DNA from: Chitinophagales bacterium
Lineage (GTDB): Bacteria > Bacteroidota > Bacteroidia > Chitinophagales > Saprospiraceae
Length of the DNA: 64,000 bases
Assembly (NCBI GenBank): GCA_022360175.1
Contig: JAKSDI010000088.1
Span: 1 to 64,000, forward strand
Direction: 5' to 3'
A program made the position numbers and the translations under genes. Of this stretch, positions 43,786-53,129 are shown in pieces (the first letter of the stretch is position 1; the number at the start of each line of letters is the position of its first letter). The notes below the pieces were generated by a model. That model was not told where the DNA came from and searched no databases. It saw only the letters and a program-made list of their open reading frames with translations.

Positions 43786-43866
43786 ATTAAGAAAGTAAAT
43801 TCTCTCAATAAGTGATGAGGGGATATTATTTAAATCCCTGACTATAACTTTAAACATTTACCAGAC

Positions 43867-44736
43867 ATGCAAAAAAGAACCATATTTTCCCTTTTATTTA
43901 CTCTGCTTACTTTATGCGTATTTGCACAGGAATTTTCTGCCGGTTTTCGAGCAGGCCTAAATTTCTCAACTATTGATGGGCCTAGTGAAATGGATGCCAA
44001 TGGCAATGAATTGGAGACTTATGAACTAAGTACGGGCTTTCATGTAGGAGGAATGGCTAATCTGAAATTCACAGATATTTTTTCTGTGCGAGGCGAATTA
44101 TTGTACTCTCAAAAAGGAGTAGATTATAACTTCAATGGTGATTCTTTCTGGATTTTTGATGTGCAGAATAGTGAGCAAAAAGTATATGCAACAGGTGATC
44201 GTTCTACGATATTATCTGTTACAAACTCCTATATAGAGCTGCCTTTTATGGCAGTAGGACGTTTTGGGCGTATCGAAGTTTCTGGTGGTATGAGTGTAGG
44301 CTTTTTGGTTTCTTCCAGAGGATCTGGTGAATTAAATTTTAATGGAACTACAAGTACAGGCAGTGCAGTAGATCCTTTCACAATAGCACTTGATTATAAT
44401 TATTTTAAAAAGCGTTCTGATGTAAACGATGTAGAAATTCGTCAGATCGGTAATCGTTCTGTAGAAATCCCTAAAACTTTAGGAGCCTATTATGAATTAC
44501 TGGACGAAGACGATCGCTTATTCAATCCGGTTGATCTGGGTTTAATAGGTGGAGTAGCATTTTTTGTTAATCAGGGTTTATTCTTAGGAATACGTGCTCA
44601 ATATGGTTTAAACGACCTAACACAGAACAGCCGAGATATTTCTCGCTCAAGCCTTGATGCAGATAATAACTATATCTTACTGGACGATACGGATCGCAAT
44701 CTGACCATTCAGGCTTCAGTAGGATTCAGCTTCTAA
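43867..44736 (+). CDS. Outer-membrane beta-barrel protein (PorT-like)
   Basis: 289 residues with a signal peptide (LLTLCVFAQ) and alternating strands from FSAGFRAGLNFSTI through FSVRGELLYSQKGVDYNF and LFLGIRAQYGLNDLTQ to the final aromatic IQASVGFSF. This is the PorT/outer-membrane-beta-barrel family layout of Bacteroidota. Role unknown: porin-like or structural. It ends at a terminator. Confidence 0.88.
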   Translation: MQKRTIFSLLFTLLTLCVFAQEFSAGFRAGLNFSTIDGPSEMDANGNELETYELSTGFHVGGMANLKFTDIFSVRGELLYSQKGVDYNFNGDSFWIFDVQNSEQKVYATGDRSTILSVTNSYIELPFMAVGRFGRIEVSGGMSVGFLVSSRGSGELNFNGTTSTGSAVDPFTIALDYNYFKKRSDVNDVEIRQIGNRSVEIPKTLGAYYELLDEDDRLFNPVDLGLIGGVAFFVNQGLFLGIRAQYGLNDLTQNSRDISRSSLDADNNYILLDDTDRNLTIQASVGFSF

Positions 44737-44760
44737 AAAAGGATCAGAATAAAATGGATT

Positions 44761-44793
44761 ATCCCGACAATATCTATTAGGCATTGTCGGGAT
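44761..44793 (+). terminator. Hairpin terminator after the beta-barrel gene
   Basis: ATCCCGACAA / TTGTCGGGAT is a perfect 10-bp stem with a 13-base loop, 25 bases after the stop codon. Only weak T content follows. Confidence 0.7.
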
Positions 44794-44806
44794 GATTCTA
44801 TACCTT

Positions 44807-44831
44807 ACTGCCCACTGCCCACTGCCCACTG
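44807..44831. repeat. 7-bp tandem repeat, about 3.5 copies
   Basis: ACTGCCC is repeated three times and followed by ACTG in the gap between two convergent genes. It is outside any gene. Confidence 0.85.
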
Positions 44832-44866
44832 TTGAGTAAAACGAAATCCGTAGGACCCACTGAAAT

Positions 44867-46216
44867 CTACTCAAACAACTCTTTCAATTTAGCTTCTAAT
44901 GCAGGGCCTCTTAAGTTGGTTGCAACGATCTTACCTTCACGGTTTAATAAAAATGTACTAGGTATAGAGCGAACACCGTATTCATTTGCTACTGCATTTT
45001 GCCATCCTTTAAGATCGCTGACGTGATTCCATTCTAACCCATCGGTTTCTATTGCTTTTAGCCACTTGTCTTTAGTGCGATCCAGGCTTACGCCTAATAC
45101 GTCAAATCCCTGATCATGGTATTTCTTATACATTTTAACCACATTAGGATTTTCACGCCTGCAAGGGCCACACCAACTAGCCCAAAAGTCTAATAAAACT
45201 ACTTTTCCCTTTAAATCGCTTAAACTAAAATCTTCTCCTTCAGGGGTTTTTTGAGTGAAATCAGGTGCTTGCCCACCCACTGTAAAGTTTTTAGACTTTT
45301 CTAGTTCAGCTTCTATACTGGCTACTGCTGCTGGGTCAGTATCCTTAAATGTAGTAATGAATTGTTTTGCAAAATATGGAAACAAAGGATCTCTTTTCTG
45401 GCTCAAGGCTGTTGCAACACCTGATAAGGCAAGTTGATGAGCACCACTTCCTTTAGGTGTCAATGCAAGGGCATTTTCCATATAAGCCTGTTTAGCTTCA
45501 GGGCGTATACGTTGCCCCATAAGTGTACTTGTATAATTTTTGAAAGCTTCAAAAACCCAGGGCAAATGATTGTAAACGGGCTGTGAGAAATCAACAAAAT
45601 GGAAGTATTCGTTAGCGAAATGATCCAATGGGTTGGAATAATTTCCAGCATTATTCTGATAGCTCAAATAAGTATTGATGGCTACTATACTGGCAAAAAA
45701 ATCATTAGTCATTTTAAGAGAATCAAGCAATGCTAGTTTTTTATCATCTACCGTTTTCATTTGTGCTTCTATTGCTTCCCGGTCTGCACCAAAAGCCCGG
45801 CCGTGTTTGCGCACTAGATTACTAGATTCTTTTCTTAACTGATTTAGTTCTTTTTTTAAACGGGTGTAATCATTATTAAGCTTAGATGCTGTAAAACGTG
45901 CACCACGTATACTACCACAAGGCCCTTTTAATACCACTTTTTCTTCAGAACCTAAGATAAGAGGAATCATGTTTTTGGTATTCGTCCCAGCATAATAAAA
46001 ACGAGGAGTAGAGGCCTCTACCTTAAATTCAAAGGCTGTATCTTCTCCTTGATTTGATTGTTGGACAGGGACAAAGGCACCGCCTCTAAATTGATAAAGT
46101 GTCAAGACATCTTCTACACAATTACTGAGTTCGCAGCGTAGTGTTACGGTTTTATCCTGAGCATTGAGGCTAGCTGTTATAAGTAATAAGGATATCCATA
46201 AAATAGACCTGGCCAT
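44867..46216 (-). CDS. TlpA-like thiol-disulfide oxidoreductase
   Basis: 449 residues with a signal peptide (ITASLNAQ). An N-terminal beta-sandwich of the DUF4369 type (to about residue 105) and a helical middle precede a thioredoxin domain from about residue 310. The redox site is FWASWCGPCRRENPNV (CGPC). GVRSIPSTFLLNREGKIVA contains the cis-proline. It probably reduces or isomerises exported proteins or cytochrome c assembly factors in the periplasm. It is convergent with the beta-barrel gene. Confidence 0.93.
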   Translation of the reverse strand: MARSILWISLLLITASLNAQDKTVTLRCELSNCVEDVLTLYQFRGGAFVPVQQSNQGEDTAFEFKVEASTPRFYYAGTNTKNMIPLILGSEEKVVLKGPCGSIRGARFTASKLNNDYTRLKKELNQLRKESSNLVRKHGRAFGADREAIEAQMKTVDDKKLALLDSLKMTNDFFASIVAINTYLSYQNNAGNYSNPLDHFANEYFHFVDFSQPVYNHLPWVFEAFKNYTSTLMGQRIRPEAKQAYMENALALTPKGSGAHQLALSGVATALSQKRDPLFPYFAKQFITTFKDTDPAAVASIEAELEKSKNFTVGGQAPDFTQKTPEGEDFSLSDLKGKVVLLDFWASWCGPCRRENPNVVKMYKKYHDQGFDVLGVSLDRTKDKWLKAIETDGLEWNHVSDLKGWQNAVANEYGVRSIPSTFLLNREGKIVATNLRGPALEAKLKELFE

Positions 46217-46454
46217 ATTTCTATATATTTATAGTTTCAAACAAAATTATGGGTTTCAATATCATTACCCAAAGTTTTAGAACGTGAACTGGTTTAAACA
46301 TGTTCTTGATCTAAGAACCTCTCTTTACTCATCGGCCCTTTTCATATTCCGGTCTAAGGACTAAGAGTTTGAAGGAACAATTATGTAATTTAGAAGTTCT
46401 TAATGTAAAAGCTGCTTTCGATTGAAAGCATTAACAATATATATAAGATAGATT

Positions 46455-46928
46455 ATGCGATACCGCACAGAGTTTAATAGCAATTCCAACCCTTTCAATT
46501 CGATTTTTAGTATCCTGATGGTGATACTAGTTATGCTAGGCTTATTTTTTGTTGCTCGCTTTATCTTTACCATCCTATACTACCTTTCTCCCATTATGCT
46601 GATTGCTGCCTTGATCATTGATCATAAAGTAGTGACGGGGTATGTACAATGGGTTATTAATCTATTAAAGAATAATGTACTAATGGGTATTGGTACAGTA
46701 TTATTGACGGTGATAGGATTTCCGGTAGTTACTGCTTTTTTGCTTGGTCGTGCGCTGTTTAGAAAGAAAATCAAAGAAGCAAAAGAAGATATAGAGCGCC
46801 AGCAAAAGGGTCATTATATTGAATACGAAGAAGTAGACAGCGAGCCCTTGGATTTACCGCAACTAGAGGAAAAAGTAAAAAAAGAGAAGCCCCGTCAAAG
46901 CGAGTATGATGATTTTTTTAAAGAATAG
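46455..46928 (+). CDS. Small membrane protein of unknown function
   Basis: 157 residues. Two or three hydrophobic segments lie within residues 16-110 (SILMVILVMLGLFFVARFIF, MGIGTVLLTVIGFPVVTAFLL, shortened here), followed by a charged cytoplasmic tail. It is 30 bases upstream of a glycosyltransferase gene and probably in the same operon. Confidence 0.8.
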   Translation: MRYRTEFNSNSNPFNSIFSILMVILVMLGLFFVARFIFTILYYLSPIMLIAALIIDHKVVTGYVQWVINLLKNNVLMGIGTVLLTVIGFPVVTAFLLGRALFRKKIKEAKEDIERQQKGHYIEYEEVDSEPLDLPQLEEKVKKEKPRQSEYDDFFKE

Positions 46929-46958
46929 CATTCATATTCTATAGGGTATATAAGCAGC

Positions 46959-48110
46959 ATGGGGGGATTATCATTTTTATCTGTATTTGCGCTAGTACTA
47001 ATATTGAGTTATGCCCTCATCATTCAATTAAGCCTAAAACATTGGTTCTCGATTCCTTTATTTACTGTCTCTGAAAATTACAAGCCAGGAGTTTTCATAA
47101 GCGTCATAATACCTGCTCGTAATGAAGAAGAACAAATCGGAGCTTGCCTGAAATCATTGCAACAACAGGAATACCCTCAATCACTTTATGAAGTCATTGT
47201 GATTGATGATCATTCTGAGGATGCAACGGCTCGAATAGTTGAGCAATTAGCCATTCCCAATGTTCGTCTGTTAAGATTAGCCGATTATGTAAAGGATGAG
47301 GAAGCCATTTCTTCTTATAAAAAAAAGAGTATCGAGCTAGGCTTGTCATTGGCTGTTGGTTCTTTGATAGCTACCACTGATGCAGATTGCATAATACCTC
47401 CCATTTGGTTGCATACTATAGGCTATGCTCATGAGTGTAAAGGAGCAGAACTAATAGCTGGCCCTGTCCTTTTTCATAAAGAAAAAAATACATTAGAGTA
47501 TTTCCAGTCTCTGGATTTTTCAGGAATGATGCTACTGACAGCAGTTGGCTTATCTACAAATCGTTGGGCTTTGGCCAATGGAGCCAATCTTGCTTATACA
47601 AAAGCATTGTTTGAAAAAGTAAATGGCTTTGAGGGCAATCATCAAATTGCTTCTGGCGATGATATTTTTATAGTAGAAAAAGTAATGCAGCAGTGCCCGG
47701 ATAAAATTCTGTTCACCAAACATCCCTACGCTAATTTGACGACGGCTAAACCGAACTGGCCCAGTTTTTTCCAGCAACGATTACGATGGGGGACAAAAAA
47801 TGCAAAAGCTCATCCAATCAGTAAGATGGTGATGGGGATTCCTTTCTTGCTTAGTTGCTTAATTATTTTTTCAATACTCGCTATTCCTTTTAATCCAATC
47901 TACTTCCTGGTACTATTATTAAGCACTTTTGTAGGGAAGAGCATTTGTGATTATTTCTTGCTACATAGTGCAAGCTCTTTTTTTCATCGTGAAGACTTGA
48001 TGAAGTACTTCCTGCAATCAGAAGTTTTACATATTCTATATCTTGTCACTGTGGGCATGTCTTCTCTATTTATTAAGCAATACACCTGGAAAGGAAGGAA
48101 AAGTCAGTAG
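46959..48110 (+). CDS. Membrane-bound family 2 glycosyltransferase
   Basis: 383 residues. An N-terminal membrane segment precedes the GT2 domain: VSVIIPARNEE-type start ISVIIPARNEEEQIGACLKS, VIDDHSEDAT, TTDADC as the DxD metal site, and QQRLRWGTK as the QxxRW-like acceptor motif. Two or three C-terminal membrane helices follow. It transfers a sugar to a lipid or polymer; the acceptor is unknown. The preceding small membrane protein may assist it. The gap 48111-48378 is AT-rich with no gene. Confidence 0.92.
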   Translation: MGGLSFLSVFALVLILSYALIIQLSLKHWFSIPLFTVSENYKPGVFISVIIPARNEEEQIGACLKSLQQQEYPQSLYEVIVIDDHSEDATARIVEQLAIPNVRLLRLADYVKDEEAISSYKKKSIELGLSLAVGSLIATTDADCIIPPIWLHTIGYAHECKGAELIAGPVLFHKEKNTLEYFQSLDFSGMMLLTAVGLSTNRWALANGANLAYTKALFEKVNGFEGNHQIASGDDIFIVEKVMQQCPDKILFTKHPYANLTTAKPNWPSFFQQRLRWGTKNAKAHPISKMVMGIPFLLSCLIIFSILAIPFNPIYFLVLLLSTFVGKSICDYFLLHSASSFFHREDLMKYFLQSEVLHILYLVTVGMSSLFIKQYTWKGRKSQ

Positions 48111-48378
48111 GTGTTGATTGTTTTGTATAGAGGTTGCACGGAATAATGTTTTAAAAAATAAACAAATATCAAATTTTATCAATTTAAAAAATAAAATATG
48201 TGAATTATTTTATGGTATTTATACTATTTGTCGATTAGAGACCGTTACTAGTCCATATATATCTATTTGTTAAAACTTTCTCATACGAAATCAAGGGATA
48301 TGGAGTAATACTACTTTCATTTTAATTGTACATACTCTAAAAAGCGTGCACCTAAATACGCTACAAACCCTTGAAACT

Positions 48379-49134
48379 ATGCAAAATCCCAGTTTGATCT
48401 TATTTGCTGTAGTTGTATTCTTGATGGTGTATTTATTTGTTTACATCATTAACTACAACAATCGCATTAATCGTCAGCAGCAGCAGAAACAAGCTGCTAC
48501 TCCTCAGTTTTATCTGGTTCCTCAGGCTTATCCTCCGCAACGACAAGCATCAAAAGGGCCAATAAAAACACTTTCCACAGTAATGATGCTCTTGTTTACA
48601 GCAGCAGTGATATATCTATTTCAGGTATACGATGGCAAGCCTCTGGATTTTCAGAAAACTCATTCTGTATCTGTAGAGTCAGGTCTTGACTTGTATGAAG
48701 ACATCTATACTTCTTCATCAATGCATAATGCCAGTACAAATTTATTGCAAGTAGAAGTTAGCCAGGCAGCCCAGCAATTACACAAAGGAAGTAAGATAAT
48801 TGGGCAGATATTTTCTCAACAGGCAGCTACCATACATCAGCCATTAGTATATAAAAACAAATGGGCGATACAATTAGTAGCTAAAGAAACATCTACACAG
48901 TGGATGGATGCATTTAAGGCTGGCATTCAGGCATATTGCCAAAATGGCCGTTACCTAATGGAAAGCACTACAGAAATAGAAAACGGAGTAGAATTATATC
49001 GCTTTTACATAGGGCCTTTCCCAAACAAAGAAGCAGCTCAGCTTTTAATTAGAGAACTAGAACACTTATCTTCTGATGCTCGGGTAATCAATTTGAATGA
49101 AGTACCTGATATAAGGCCATATACATCGGCTTAA
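48379..49134 (+). CDS. Inner-membrane protein with SPOR-like C-terminal domain
   Basis: 251 residues from the ATG at 48379. Two hydrophobic segments lie at residues about 5-25 and 65-82, separated by a Gln-rich loop. The C-terminal 75 residues (WAIQLVAKETSTQWMDAFK, ELYRFYIGPFPNKEAAQLL) have the SPOR pattern, which binds denuded peptidoglycan at division sites. A division or cell-wall role is inferred. The upstream GTG at 48346 is less likely. Confidence 0.78.
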   Translation: MQNPSLILFAVVVFLMVYLFVYIINYNNRINRQQQQKQAATPQFYLVPQAYPPQRQASKGPIKTLSTVMMLLFTAAVIYLFQVYDGKPLDFQKTHSVSVESGLDLYEDIYTSSSMHNASTNLLQVEVSQAAQQLHKGSKIIGQIFSQQAATIHQPLVYKNKWAIQLVAKETSTQWMDAFKAGIQAYCQNGRYLMESTTEIENGVELYRFYIGPFPNKEAAQLLIRELEHLSSDARVINLNEVPDIRPYTSA

Positions 49135-49282
49135 GTAATTACTTAGCTTGTGAATAATGAATGATAAGAAGTATAGCAAGTAGCTACAATCTAGTCGATT
49201 GCAAAAGATGATCAAGCTTCTTTATTTTATTTTTAACAAAGGCAATGATTTGCTGCTCTAGCTTCAGTGTTGGGGTAGCTGA

Positions 49283-49396
49283 TCATTGCCTCACTTTTTT
49301 GATCATGCTTTCCGATACCTGGGTAAATTCTGCTACCTGCTTGCTGGTAAAACTTAGTTCTTGTAAAAGCTTTCCAGCATGTGATTTTTCTTGCAT
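49283..49396 (-). pseudogene. Short fragment with helix-turn-helix-like sequence
   Basis: A 37-codon ATG frame with a C-terminal FTSKQVAEFTQVSESMIKKV segment that resembles a helix-turn-helix or the tail of a transposase-like protein. Codons remain sensible upstream of the ATG (RFLVLYYHSV) up to a stop near 49449 on that strand, so it may be the remnant of a longer gene. Family unknown; low certainty. The rest of the 49135-49401 gap shows nothing else. Confidence 0.25.
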
Positions 49397-49401
49397 TTTG
49401 A

Positions 49402-50211
49402 CAGAGTGATAGTATAAAACCAAGAAGCGGAGAGCTACTCCACTTTGTTGGTTGCTTAGCTAACATTAAAAATAACGATAGTCAAAGAGCTATAGTTAAG
49501 AATGAAATATTTTACATTGATAGCCTTCTAGAGATAAGTGGGTTCAATTCAGTATTGAAAGAACAAAAAGGGGTATTGTTATCGGATTTATTGACATTAG
49601 ACATTTCTTCTGAATCTATAATTTCTAATTACAAGTCAGGTTTACTATCCAATTTGCAGAGTATAATAGCCGTAAATCAGCAAATAGTCACAACACAAGT
49701 ATATGAAAGTAATGAAAAAACGGTTAACGATATATTTTTAAATGCAATAGTTAACCAAAATGGTGTTTTTACAGCCCAACAGCTCCAGGACTTATTAAAT
49801 ATAGCACTTCAATGCCCTCAAACAGGAGGAATGGCTGTCTACAGGGCCAGAGGGTTACTACCTTCGTGTATTCATATTGAACACGAAGAAACATTTGATA
49901 ATTGTTTTCCTGATTCCACCGAAGGATTTTCTAGTAGTAATCTACTATCAAATACATTTGATGAAATCGATGATGACAAAATTCATATTTATCCAAATCC
50001 AGCTTCTGGAGAGATTAATATACGGTTTAACAAAAACTCAAGCGGAACAGTGATAATTTCTGATCCTTTTAGACGAAAAATGATGCAAAGAAATATTTTT
50101 GAAAATGAAAACTTTGTTTCTTTAGAATTAAATCTCCTTCGTGGGATTTATCAATGTACAATCTTGTGGGATGATGGTTCAATGCAAACAGAATCCTTAA
50201 TAATCGAATAG
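49402..50211 (+). pseudogene. 5'-truncated T9SS cargo gene
   Basis: The frame is open from 49402 and protein-like from about 49460, yet contains no ATG or GTG; the only usable start is a TTG at 49555 (218 residues). There is no signal peptide, which a T9SS cargo needs. The C-terminal 80 residues are a classic type A sorting domain: IHIYPNPASGEINIRF, then LLRGIYQCTILWDDG and ESLIIE. It probably lost its 5' part near 49400-49440, where the short minus-strand fragment begins. It could still be expressed from TTG 49555 as a cytoplasmic remnant. Confidence 0.65.
49431..49442. repeat. 12-bp direct repeat, copy 1 (AGAGCTACTCCA)
   Basis: The same 12 bases occur at 51844-51855. The two copies lie near the broken 5' ends of two T9SS-tail fragments and bracket about 2.4 kb. 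Confidence 0.6.
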
Positions 50212-50274
50212 TGTATGATAGATACTTTGCAGATAAGCACAAAGCTTGTCTGTAAAATATTTTTAATTTTTTTT

Positions 50275-51786
50275 ATGAGAGTGTTATTTTTTTTAGTCTT
50301 TGTTCTTTTGCATTCTACAAAAGGCAATACACAACATCAATACGATGCTCATTGGATTCTGGGGCAAGATGCTGAGATTAAAATGGATTTCAATTCCGAA
50401 CCAGTGAATATTTCTTTAGGAGAAGATGTAAGCTCGTTCTCTATGGCTGGTTCAAATATTAGCATGAGTGATTCTTCGGGAAATCTCCTTTTTTATTCTA
50501 ATGGCTGTGAAATAAGAGATCGAACCAATTCAATTATGCTAAATGGTGATATGATTAATCCTGGGGCAGTGGAACAATGGTATTGTAATTCAGGAGGAAG
50601 TGATAGTCCTATTCCCCAGGGAATAGTTTGTTTACCCTTACCTGAACACTCGGATATATACTATTTATTTTATTTAGACCTTGATGAAGTTAATTATCAT
50701 GATACCCTCTTTACCTTTGATCCCAAGAGATTATATTACAGTATTGTTGATATGGGCTTAAATGAAGGTTTAGGAGGAGTAAACCTTAAAAGTGAAATTG
50801 CGATTGAAGATACGCTTGCATTAGCCAGAGGGCAGTTGACGGCTGTTAAACATGGTAACGGACGGGATTGGTGGGTGATTATACCAAAAGCTTTATCAAA
50901 TTGTTACTATCTCCTACAATTATCTCCTGAAGGAATAATAGAGAATAAGCTAGAGTGTGTGGGTGAAGAATGGGAGCAGAGACATGGGATAGGGCAAGCA
51001 GTATTTTCTCCTAATGGAGAAAAGTTCGCACGCTTCAATCCATGGAATGGCCTACATATTTTTGACTTTGATAGATGCGAAGGTGTATTATCAAACCCTG
51101 TATCAATAGATTTTCCAGAAGATACATTTAGTGCAGCTGGCTTATCTATTTCCCCAAATTCAAGATTCTTGTATACAGCTACAACAGAAAAACTATACCA
51201 ATTTGATTTGAATGCTGACCCCATACTCGATAGTAGATTGCTGATTGACACTATTGATGCTATTAATTTTCCTACATTTGGTGCTGTATTTTATCTATCC
51301 CAATTAGCTCCTGATGGTAAGATTTATATAGCTGGAATAAGTAGTCATTTTTTTCTGCATGTTATTAATGAACCTGATAGTATGGGTACTGCTTGTAATT
51401 TTATCCAGCAGGGAGTAGATCTTCCTGCACTCAACTTTGCAAGTATTCCTAATTTCCCTAATTATAGGCTCAATACGGTGTTAGAGGAGTGTGATACAAT
51501 AGTGTCAAGCAGTGAATATTTTTCTGTTCAAGAGTTTTTAGAACTTAATATTTTCCCCAATCCAACATCAAATTTTCTTAATCTTGAATTCTCGGGTGAC
51601 CTGAAACCAAAATCTGGACAAGTTCATATTTTTGATAACTTAGGCCGATTGGTCAAACAGATACCTTCTGAGCAACTGAGAGGCTCAATTTCAATATCTA
51701 TCAAGGAATGGGAGAGTGGAATATACTGGCTGCAATACTTAGAAAATGGTATAACAATTATTTCAAAGAGTTTTTTAGTAGAATAA
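50275..51786 (+). CDS. T9SS type A sorting-domain protein with propeller-like repeats
   Basis: 503 residues from the ATG at 50275 (signal peptide VLFFLVFVLLHSTKG); an ATG at 50215 is the alternative. The body has WD40/PD40-like units (GQAVFSPNGEKFARFNPWNG, LSISPNSRFLYTATTEKLYQ). The C-terminal sorting domain is LNIFPNPTSNFLNLEFSG with VHIFDNLGRLVKQIPS and SGIYWLQYLENG. It should be exported to the surface or medium through the T9SS pore. It starts right after the truncated cargo gene. Confidence 0.85.
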   Translation: MRVLFFLVFVLLHSTKGNTQHQYDAHWILGQDAEIKMDFNSEPVNISLGEDVSSFSMAGSNISMSDSSGNLLFYSNGCEIRDRTNSIMLNGDMINPGAVEQWYCNSGGSDSPIPQGIVCLPLPEHSDIYYLFYLDLDEVNYHDTLFTFDPKRLYYSIVDMGLNEGLGGVNLKSEIAIEDTLALARGQLTAVKHGNGRDWWVIIPKALSNCYYLLQLSPEGIIENKLECVGEEWEQRHGIGQAVFSPNGEKFARFNPWNGLHIFDFDRCEGVLSNPVSIDFPEDTFSAAGLSISPNSRFLYTATTEKLYQFDLNADPILDSRLLIDTIDAINFPTFGAVFYLSQLAPDGKIYIAGISSHFFLHVINEPDSMGTACNFIQQGVDLPALNFASIPNFPNYRLNTVLEECDTIVSSSEYFSVQEFLELNIFPNPTSNFLNLEFSGDLKPKSGQVHIFDNLGRLVKQIPSEQLRGSISISIKEWESGIYWLQYLENGITIISKSFLVE

Positions 51787-51843
51787 GTCCGGTGGGATAT
51801 TGAGTCTTGAGATTTTACCCCTTCAAAAAATATTAGTAAGACA

Positions 51844-51855
51844 AGAGCTACTCCA
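51844..51855. repeat. 12-bp direct repeat, copy 2 (AGAGCTACTCCA)
   Basis: Identical to 49431-49442; see that entry. It lies 58 bases after the stop codon of the T9SS gene and 18 bases before the orphan tail fragment. Confidence 0.6.
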
Positions 51856-51872
51856 TCTTTTTGTGATAACTA

Positions 51873-52058
51873 ATTTGTATTTGTGTCTATAATGGATTGT
51901 CGTTTTCTGAAAAAGCGATTATACTTCGTGGAAATTTACCGAAGGGTAAAAGTGAGTTTCGTTTTGAAATAGGGCAGTTGTCAGCAGGGCTGTATTTTTA
52001 TATGATAATGGTAGGAAGAGAGCAGATTGAAGTAGGAAAGATGATGATAACCCGATGA
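51873..52058 (+). pseudogene. Orphan T9SS sorting-domain fragment
   Basis: An open frame without a start codon encodes the end of a type A sorting domain: VYNGLSFSEKAIILRGNLPK, then IGQLSAGLYFYMIMVG and a final GKMMITR before TGA. Stops in the same frame lie just upstream (TGA TAA near 51862-51867). It is the 3' remnant of a lost T9SS cargo gene. Confidence 0.7.
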
Positions 52059-52226
52059 ATGACCATAGGTTATTGAAAACTAGAGTTACATAAAACGGTC
52101 GTTTCTTGTAACTATCACTGTCATATCTATAAGAATATCTATCTATAGGAAAACTATACATAATCCTGTTGCCATAATCAAAGTGTTATTTACCTTCGAA
52201 TAGACCTTTTAATGTAACTATTCGCC

Positions 52227-52466
52227 ATGAAAATTGGATATGCTCGTGTCCACACAAAAAACAGTTGCTCAGTCTTTGGGAAGGTACACTCAAAGAAATT
52301 GGCTGTAAAAACCTACAGTGAATACATCATCTACTAAGTAGAAGTTGATCGCCCCAACTAAACAAAATGATAAATCAATCCTGTAAAAGGACGTTGTTAT
52401 AGTATAAAGGCTTGTCCTTAAAGGAACCTAATTAAAAGAATAGCAAACTTAGTCGAAAATAGATAG
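52227..52466 (+). pseudogene. Decayed serine recombinase (resolvase/invertase)
   Basis: The start MKIGYARV is the exact N-terminal motif of Tn3-type resolvases and Pin-type invertases. The remaining similarity is scattered over shifted frames: EIGCKNLQ and TYSEYIIY, then RPN / QLNKMINQ, and IKRIANLVEN at 52436-52463. At least three frameshifts and several stops are needed to connect them, and the gene ends at the border of the next gene. It is a non-functional remnant of a mobile element's recombinase. A TACCTTCG promoter-like box lies upstream near 52190. Confidence 0.75.
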
Positions 52467-52470
52467 CTAT

Positions 52471-53025
52471 TTACTCTGCATCCTGATCCTGCCCAAAGTT
52501 TAGCTGGAAACCAATACGTTGATTCGGCTCGTTATCATCATCGTCATAATCTTCCCAGGTAGTAATATCATATACAAACTCTTCAAGGTGGCGCACAAAG
52601 TAAGGGCCACGCAGTTCTTCCGGACGATAAATTGCAACCGTCTTTGGAGGACGAGGCTGGCCATAATTTTCTATGAATGGAAAATTAATCACTACAACGA
52701 TCTTGCCATTAAAAAGCTGTTGGTATACCAATGAACCATTATGCTTAAGTAGGTGGCGTTGTACTTCGTCATTTACTTTTTGGTACATACCACTCTTTGA
52801 CTGCCCCATAGAAAGCACTACAGCTTCCAGGTTTTCCAGTTCAGAGCGCATTTCTATAGTGGCATCCAGCCCTACAGCCGCAGTCAATTCTGTAAGTGTA
52901 TCGCGGATTTCCCGGCACTTACTTTCTTTCCATACAGTACGGTAATCTTGTGTATTAGCCAGTACTTCTTTGTATTGATTAACTTTGCGTTTCAGATTGA
53001 AAAGTTGACTATCGTTTTCTAACAT
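52471..53025 (-). CDS. Hypothetical protein, possibly conserved in Bacteroidota
   Basis: 184 residues, no recognised domain. The N-terminal 70 residues are helical (LFNLKRKVNQYKEVLA, IRDTLTELTAAVG). A beta-rich middle (SLVYQQLFNGKIVVVINFPF) follows, with a Pro/Arg-rich loop (GQPRPPKTVAIYRPEEL), and the tail is acidic. It is cytoplasmic by lack of signal. It is divergent from coaX with a 104-base gap. Codon use looks like the housekeeping genes, so it is likely a real gene. Confidence 0.8.
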   Translation of the reverse strand: MLENDSQLFNLKRKVNQYKEVLANTQDYRTVWKESKCREIRDTLTELTAAVGLDATIEMRSELENLEAVVLSMGQSKSGMYQKVNDEVQRHLLKHNGSLVYQQLFNGKIVVVINFPFIENYGQPRPPKTVAIYRPEELRGPYFVRHLEEFVYDITTWEDYDDDDNEPNQRIGFQLNFGQDQDAE

Positions 53026-53129
53026 TTGGTGAATTTATTTGGTAACGCGATATTTGAATAACATTTGCAGAAGCAATTGGTTTTTTCCAAACCTATTTAT
53101 GCTTAAGTACTAGGAAATAAATACTTTAT

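Noticed and set aside
44807-44831. 7-bp tandem repeat as a CRISPR seed or phase-variation tract
   Set aside because: Too short, no spacers, and it is intergenic between convergent genes, away from any promoter or start codon.
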